This document shows positions 1 to 4,200 of a stretch of 6,485 bases of DNA, in pieces. The notes under the pieces were generated by a model. It was not told the DNA's origin, searched no databases, and saw only the letters and a list, made by a program, of their open reading frames with translations. The translations under genes were made by a program, and so were the position numbers. Each line of letters begins with the position of its first letter. Within the stretch, counting starts at the first letter, position 1. The DNA is taken from NCBI GenBank assembly GCA_902773415.1, contig CACYEE010000025.1:1-6485 (forward strand), read 5' to 3'. Source of the stretch: an uncultured Actinomyces sp. (lineage in GTDB: Bacteria > Actinomycetota > Actinomycetes > Actinomycetales > Actinomycetaceae).

Positions 1-113
1 TCGCCACCGGAGGCGACATCGACCAGATCGCCGGCATGAAAGCCGACGCCTACCTCCAGACCTGCCTCGACGACAACATCCACTCCAACGTCTACGCCCT
101 CGCCATCGCCTGA
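1..113 (+). CDS. C-terminal fragment of an unidentified protein
   Basis: The plus-strand frame beginning at base 3 is open from the window edge to a TGA at 111-113. It gives 36 residues ending in HSNVYALAIA. Nearly every codon ends in C or G, as in the other genes here, which supports real coding. The fragment is hydrophilic and mixed (several Asp, one Cys), with no membrane segment or recognisable motif. I do not recognise the family, and the start and most of the gene lie outside the window. It converges on the TetR gene, with about 290 bases of repeat-bearing sequence between the two stops. A strong hairpin begins about 30 bases after its stop codon. Confidence 0.7.
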   Translation, partial: ATGGDIDQIAGMKADAYLQTCLDDNIHSNVYALAIA

Positions 114-145
114 ACGCCGCCTCGTCTGGCCGGTACGGAGGGGGA

Positions 146-173
146 TGTCGTTGCGAAGTTTTCCGCAACGGCA
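146..173 (+). terminator. Strong hairpin after the upstream gene, probable terminator
   Basis: A 10-pair stem (146-155 with 164-173, one G-T wobble) closes an 8-base loop, AAGTTTTC. The innermost seven pairs, CGTTGCG with CGCAACG, are perfect. It starts 33 bases after the TGA of the left-edge gene and lies between convergent genes, as expected for a terminator. No T-run follows, so it would not be a classical intrinsic terminator, although terminators lacking a U-tract have been described in high-GC Gram-positives. Its stem also contains the CGTTGCG word that recurs through the first kilobase. Confidence 0.5.
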
Positions 174-204
174 GGGGCCGGGAGGCGGAACAAGCTGGCA
201 GCCG

Positions 205-250
205 CGTGACGCCGGGGTCGGGCCCCGCCGTTGCGGGGAGCGTGACGGTG
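205..250 (+). repeat. Copy A of an imperfect direct repeat of about 46 bp
   Basis: This stretch reappears at 331-379 with a few substitutions and three extra bases. Both copies start CGTGACGCCGGGG, contain GCCGTTGCGGG, and end in a new CGTGACGG. Copy A folds into a 6-pair hairpin, CCCCGC (223-228) with GCGGGG (233-238), with loop CGTT. The same hairpin position in copy B keeps pairing despite base changes. The repeat lies between two convergent gene ends, a usual home for REP-like or bidirectional terminator elements. No open reading frame of credible composition covers it. Confidence 0.7.
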
Positions 251-262
251 GGGCCTGACCCT
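241..262 (+). repeat. 22-bp palindromic-core repeat unit (second of the cluster)
   Basis: This is a unit of the pattern CGTGAC, four variable bases, then GGGTCNGACCCC. Here the core reads GGGCCTGACCC followed by T, so one arm base differs and the last base is off consensus. Other units start at 205 (core GGGTCGGGCCCC), 306 (perfect core) and 331 (diverged core). Position 370 has only the CGTGAC lead-in. The unit is followed by CTTTTGA, the only short T-run in this gap. Confidence 0.55.
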
Positions 263-305
263 TTTGATACGCGGGGCCGGGGCTGGCCGGAAGGCGTGGC
301 GGGAA

Positions 306-327
306 CGTGACATGAGGGTCAGACCCC
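306..327 (+). repeat. 22-bp palindromic-core repeat unit, best copy
   Basis: CGTGAC is followed by ATGA and then GGGTCAGACCCC. The core GGGTC-A-GACCC is a perfect 5+5 inverted repeat. It is the closest match to the inverted copy inside the giant coding sequence at 2126-2147, agreeing at 17 of the 18 non-variable positions. It lies between convergent genes and has no coding potential of its own. Confidence 0.65.
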
Positions 328-330
328 GGA

Positions 331-379
331 CGTGACGCCGGGGCCGGGTCTCGCCGTTGCGGGAGAGGGCGTGACGGCG
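331..379 (+). repeat. Copy B of the imperfect direct repeat of about 46 bp
   Basis: This is the second copy, 126 bases downstream of copy A. Its hairpin pairs 349-354 (TCTCGC) with 359-364 (GCGGGA) around the same CGTT loop. Relative to copy A, the outermost C-G pair has become T-A with both sides changed, and one inner pair has become a T-G wobble. That pattern suggests the folded form is maintained. The copy ends about 30 bases from the stop codon of the TetR gene. Confidence 0.7.
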
Positions 380-383
380 GCGC

Positions 384-395
384 GGGCGCGCGCCC
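384..395. repeat. 12-bp perfect palindrome next to the TetR stop
   Basis: GGGCGCGCGCCC is fully self-complementary and lies 12 bases beyond the stop codon of the TetR gene on its strand. With a 4-base loop it could form only a 4-pair hairpin. It may therefore be part of a GC-rich transcript end, or simply a product of base composition. Confidence 0.25.
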
Positions 396-406
396 TGTGC
401 GGCGGG

Positions 407-1003
407 CTATGCCTGCTCGGGTGTGAGGAAACGCTGGATGACCGGCGCGTAAAGCGCGATGACTTCTTCGTCGGAAAGCGACGCGATCGGCTCGATCTTG
501 ACGACGTAACGAATCGAGAGCAGCTGAAACACGGTGCCGACCGCGGCAGCGGCCCGTTCGCGTTTCTTGGGTCCGGCGAGCATGTGCGAGACGGGCGTGA
601 TGATCTCTTCGTCGATCCAGACATGGAAGGTGTCGAGCGTCGTAGGGGATTCGAGGAGCGACTGGATGAGCTGACGGCTGCTTGTTTCGGAGGATTCGGC
701 GAGGCGCCATTGGTCGAAGAGGGCGTGGAGGGCCCGTTCGCCGGCTCCGTCGAGGTTGTCGCCGAGACTGGCCATGATGATGGCGCCGGGGTCGCGGGGC
801 AGCGACATGGATTCGCGGAACAGGCCGGTCTTTCCGCCGAAGTAGTAGGAGATGAGGCCGGGGTCGACGCCGGCCTCGGCGGCGATGCCGCGAAGGGTCA
901 CGTTGCTGAAAGTGTTTTCGGAAAACTGGTGGCGTGCGGCTTCGAGCAGGCGGTGGCGCACTTCTCCTCGTGCGGCCTTGGGGCCTCGTTGCGGCGTATG
1001 CAT
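407..1003 (-). CDS. TetR/AcrR-family transcriptional repressor
   Basis: The product is a 198-residue cytoplasmic DNA-binding protein of normal family length. Residues 13-64 form the N-terminal three-helix DNA-binding domain. The helix-turn-helix spans about 35-56: VTLRGIAAEAGVDPGLISYYF, broken as VTLRGIAAEAG and VDPGLISYYF, followed by GGKTGLF. This is a textbook TetR signature. The remainder is the helical ligand-binding and dimerisation half. DPGAIIMASL...GAGERALHALFDQW (71-99) resembles the TetR_C_16 type (PF17920), by recall rather than search. The ligand cannot be predicted. ATG at 1003 is chosen because AAGGAG lies just upstream and the helix-turn-helix domain starts at the usual distance from it. 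The gene is divergent from the giant activase gene and shares a 295-base control region with it, so autoregulation and repression of the neighbour are the natural inference. The stop is TAG. Confidence 0.93.
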   Translation of the reverse strand: MHTPQRGPKAARGEVRHRLLEAARHQFSENTFSNVTLRGIAAEAGVDPGLISYYFGGKTGLFRESMSLPRDPGAIIMASLGDNLDGAGERALHALFDQWRLAESSETSSRQLIQSLLESPTTLDTFHVWIDEEIITPVSHMLAGPKKRERAAAAVGTVFQLLSIRYVVKIEPIASLSDEEVIALYAPVIQRFLTPEQA

Positions 1004-1066
1004 GATGCTCCTTGCGTGTGGTGGACTGCGCTGTTTGCGGGCGTCGGTTCGGCTTCGTTGCGGCGT
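982..1066 (+). repeat. Pair of 16-bp near-identical repeats around the TetR start
   Basis: GGCCTCGTTGCGGCGT (982-997) and GGCTTCGTTGCGGCGT (1051-1066) match at 15 of 16 positions and lie 69 bases apart. One copy is inside the first codons of the TetR gene and the other is in its leader. Both contain the octamer CGTTGCGG, which also occurs at 229-236 and 355-362 and, inverted, at 163-170. The role is unknown. A leader-internal protein binding site or remnants of a local duplication are both possible. Confidence 0.45.
1008..1013 (-). promoter_or_regulatory. Ribosome binding site of the TetR gene
   Basis: On the minus strand AAGGAG is followed by CATC and then the ATG at 1003. The 4-base gap is slightly short but usable. 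No other in-frame ATG or GTG near the helix-turn-helix domain has a comparable site, which supports the chosen start. Confidence 0.6.
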
Positions 1067-1122
1067 GTTGATGCGCCGGCGGGCGCGACGCGGTGGGCGC
1101 GGGATGTGCCCGTGGAGGCCTT

Positions 1123-1133
1123 AAGTTTCAACG
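1123..1133 (+). repeat. AAGTTTCAACG repeat, copy 1 (possible operator half)
   Basis: This 11-base word recurs exactly at 1223-1233, 100 bases away, within the region between the divergent TetR and activase genes. A near-inverted version, GTTGAAAG, lies between them at 1161-1168. The spacing and location suggest binding sites for a regulator, for example the adjacent TetR protein. The word itself is not a long dyad, so this remains inference. Confidence 0.4.
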
Positions 1134-1201
1134 AGCCTTGTCGGGTGGCGGGGTGTGGTGGTTGAAAGTCCAGCGGTAGAGCGGGAAAAGCGCATAGCGA
1201 G

Positions 1202-1231
1202 ATTGTATTTTCAATTGCCCGAAAGTTTCAA
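1202..1231 (-). promoter_or_regulatory. Sigma-70-type promoter directed at the TetR gene
   Basis: On the minus strand TTGAAA (1231-1226) and TACAAT (1207-1202) are separated by 18 bases. Each box differs from consensus at one position. This is the best promoter-like match I found in the window, and it lies in a locally AT-rich patch. The predicted transcript start is about 1195, giving the TetR gene a leader of roughly 190 bases. The -35 box is embedded in the repeated AAGTTTCAACG word, consistent with autoregulation. Confidence 0.55.
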
Positions 1232-1233
1232 CG
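1223..1233 (+). repeat. AAGTTTCAACG repeat, copy 2, overlapping the TetR promoter
   Basis: This is an exact second copy of the word at 1123-1133. Read on the minus strand it contains TTGAAA, which is the -35 box of the promoter pointing at the TetR gene. It is also flanked by a short dyad, CCCG (1218-1221) and CGGG (1232-1235), 10 bases apart. A protein bound here would block the minus-strand promoter directly. It would also sit just upstream of the activase start region. Confidence 0.4.
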
Positions 1234-1235
1234 GG

Positions 1236-1264
1236 TTGTGGGTACTGTGCGTCGTGACGATAAG
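1236..1264 (+). promoter_or_regulatory. Weak candidate promoter for the activase gene
   Basis: TTGTGG (1236-1241) and GATAAG (1259-1264) are separated by 17 bases. They match the sigma-70 consensus at three and four of six positions. The implied start near 1270 would leave a short leader of about 30 bases containing the strong ribosome binding site. This is the best plus-strand candidate I found, but in high-GC actinobacteria such weak matches are common, so it is only a pointer. Confidence 0.25.
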
Positions 1265-1282
1265 TATGCGGGTTCTCGCGTT

Positions 1283-1290
1283 GAGGAGGT
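1283..1290 (+). promoter_or_regulatory. Strong ribosome binding site fixing the activase start
   Basis: GAGGAGGT is a near-perfect anti-Shine-Dalgarno match. It sits 8 bases before the ATG at 1299. This excludes the longer reading of the frame, which stays open upstream to about 1155. Those upstream codons are AT-rich and promoter-like, lack such a site, and encode nothing resembling the family N-terminus. Confidence 0.85.
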
Positions 1291-1298
1291 TTGCATAT

Positions 1299-4200
1299 AT
1301 GGATTCGACGGTGTTTCGTCTGGGTGTCGATGTAGGGTCGACGACGGTGAAGGCGGTGATGCTCGACGGCGAGGGCGCGCCCGTGTTCCAGGACTATCGC
1401 CGCCACCATGCCGACGTGCGGGCCGAACTTGTCAAGCTGCTGAAAGACATCGCCTTCGAGAATCCGGGCGTGCGCGTCGAGGTTGCGATTACCGGCTCGG
1501 GAGGCCTGTCCGTCGCGAAGGCTCTCGGCGTTCCCTTCGTCCAGGAAGTCATCGCCGAAACGGAAGCCACGCGCCTGTTCCATCCCGAAACCGACGTCAT
1601 CGTCGAGCTGGGCGGCGAGGACGCCAAGCTCACCTACCTGCACCCCACGCCCGAGCAGCGCATGAACGGCTCGTGCGCCGGCGGCACGGGCGCCTTCATC
1701 GACCAGATGGCCACGCTGCTGAAGACCGACGCTTCGGGCCTCGATGAATTGGCCGAAAACTACGAGACGTTGCATCCGATTGCCTCGCGCTGCGGTGTTT
1801 TCGCCAAGTCCGACATCCAGCCCCTCATCAACCAGGGAGCCGCCCGCGAAGATCTCGCCGCCTCCATCTTTCAAGCGGTCGCGACCCAGACGGTGGCAGG
1901 CCTGGCTTGCGGGCGCGCCATTCGCGGACACGTCATGTTCCTGGGCGGTCCGCTTCACTTCCTGCCCCAGCTGCGCGAAGCCTACCGTCGCATCCTTGAC
2001 AAGGCCGACAGCTTCACGACACCGAAAAATGCGCAGCTTTACGTCGCCCTCGGAGCGGCGATTCTCGCCGGTACCGGCGGCAAGGCGGGAGTGGCGACTT
2101 CCGGTGCGCATCCGAATGCGACTCGGGGGTCGGACCCTGGCGTCACGCCCGTTGTCGCCGCGCTGCCGCGAGGGGCAGCGGTCGCGCACGACCTGTCCGA
2201 ACTGGCCGACAGGCTCGCCGCCGTTGCCCGCCTCGGCGACGAATCGAGGCGCATGCGTCCCCTGTTCGCCAACGACGCCGAACGCGCCGAATTCCGCGAG
2301 CGCCACGCCGCCGAAACGATCGATTCCAAGCCGACAGCCGAGGCGCGCGGCGACTGCTTCCTCGGCATCGACGCCGGTTCGACCACCATCAAGGCCGTGC
2401 TTATCGACGGCGACGACGACATCGTCTTCACCCATTACGCCTCCAATGAAGGCGACCCGGTGACGGCCGCCATCGAGATCGTCACACGCATCCACGCCGA
2501 ACTGCCAGCTGGCGCGCGCATCGTCCGCGCGTGTTCTACCGGGTACGGCGAAGGGCTCGTCAAGACCGCCCTCCGGCTTGACGAGGGCGAAATCGAAACG
2601 ATGGCGCACTACCGCGCCGCCGAATGCATCTCGCCGGGCGTGACCTCGGTGATTGACATTGGCGGTCAGGACATGAAGTACTTGAAGATCCGCGACGGTG
2701 CCGTGGATTCCATCGCGGTGAACGAGGCCTGTTCCTCCGGCTGCGGCTCCTTCTTGCAGACCTTCGCCGAAACGATGGGAACGGACGTCCGTTCCTTCGC
2801 CAAGAGCGCGCTTGCGGCACCGAACCCCGTCGACCTCGGCACCCGCTGCACCGTGTTCATGAACTCCTCGGTCAAGCAGGCCCAGAAGGAGGGTGCGGAC
2901 GTCGGCGACATCTCCGCCGGGCTGTCGTATTCGGTCGTGCGCAACGCCCTGTACAAGGTCATCAAGCTCAAGGATGCCGACGATCTGGGAGAGAAGGTGG
3001 TGGTTCAGGGCGGCACCTTCTTGAACGACGCCGTACTGCGCTCCTTCGAGCTGCTCACGGGCCGGGAGGTGGTACGCCCGAATATCGCCGGACTGATGGG
3101 TGCCTACGGCGCGGCCCTGACCGCCAAGATGCACTACGACCCTGCTACGGCAGACCCGCAGCGGCCGTCGTCGCTCCTCGCCCCGGCCGAGCTTGAAGGC
3201 CTCGCCACGAAGACGGAAATGAAACAGTGCCGCCTGTGCCAGAACCACTGCCAAATGACGATCTCGACCTTCTCCAACGGCGAGCGCCACGTCTCGGGCA
3301 ATCGCTGCGAACGCGGAGCATCCCTCGAACGCGTGCCGAAAAAGAGCCCGATTCCCAACATGTACGACTGGAAGTACAAGCGGATCTTCGGCTACCGCCG
3401 CCTCACCGAGGACAAGGCCACGCGCGGCGACATCGGCATCCCGCGCGTCCTCGGCATGTACGAGGACTACCCTTTCTGGTTCGCCGTGCTCACCGAACTC
3501 AAGTTCCGCGTCATGATTTCAGGGCGCTCCAACCACGACCTGTTCGAGACGGGCATGGAGTCGATTCCCTCCGAATCCGTGTGCTACCCGGCCAAGCTCG
3601 TGCACGGCCACATCGAATCGCTGCTTGCCAAGGGCATCCGTACGATCTTCTTCCCGTGCGTCTCCTACGAGCAGCCCACCGTCGCCGGGCAGGACAACAC
3701 CTTCAACTGTCCGATCGTCGCCACCTATCCCGAAGTCATCCGCACGAATATGGAGGCGCTTGCCGAACCGGACGTGCGCTACCTTGACCCGTTCGTCTCG
3801 CTTGCCAACCGCGAGCATCTGCCGACGCGCATCGCCGAGATTTTCGCCGACTGGGGCGTGTCCCTGGCCGAGGCCGAGGCCGCCGTCGCCAAGGGCTTCG
3901 ACGAGATGGACGCCTTCCACGCCGACGTGCGCGCCAAAGGGCGGGAAACTCTCGACTACATGCGCGAGCACGGAATCCGCGGCGTCGTGCTGTCCGGCCG
4001 GCCCTACCACCTCGACCCCGAAATCAACCACGGCATCCCCGAGGCCGTCATCGGCCTGGGCATGGCCGTGCTCACCGAGGACGCGATGGCCCTGCTCAAC
4101 GCCGGCGAAGCAAGCCGTCTGGAACGTCCGCTGCGCGTGCGCGACCAGTGGGCCTACCATTCGCGCCTGTACGAGGCCGCCGCTGCCGTCGGCGATACCC

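Noticed and set aside
205..391. CRISPR array interpretation of the CGTGAC-led units
   Set aside because: The units are degenerate and spaced irregularly (36, 65, 25 and 39 bases), with related rather than unique intervening sequence. No cas-like gene is present in the window.
858..877. Near-palindrome GGCCGGGGTC/GACGCCGGCC
   Set aside because: It lies in the TetR helix-turn-helix coding region (codons for AGVDPGL), where the residues are dictated by the protein family. Base composition explains the symmetry.
332..1165. Plus-strand open frame of 277 codons opposite the TetR gene
   Set aside because: It is the antisense shadow of a convincing TetR gene. It starts within the repeats and has no ribosome binding site or domain.
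1155..1298. N-terminal extension of the activase frame upstream of 1299
   Set aside because: The frame is open, but the GAGGAGGT at 1283-1290 fits only the ATG at 1299. The upstream stretch is AT-rich and promoter-like and does not resemble the family N-terminus, which normally starts a few residues before the DxGSTT loop.
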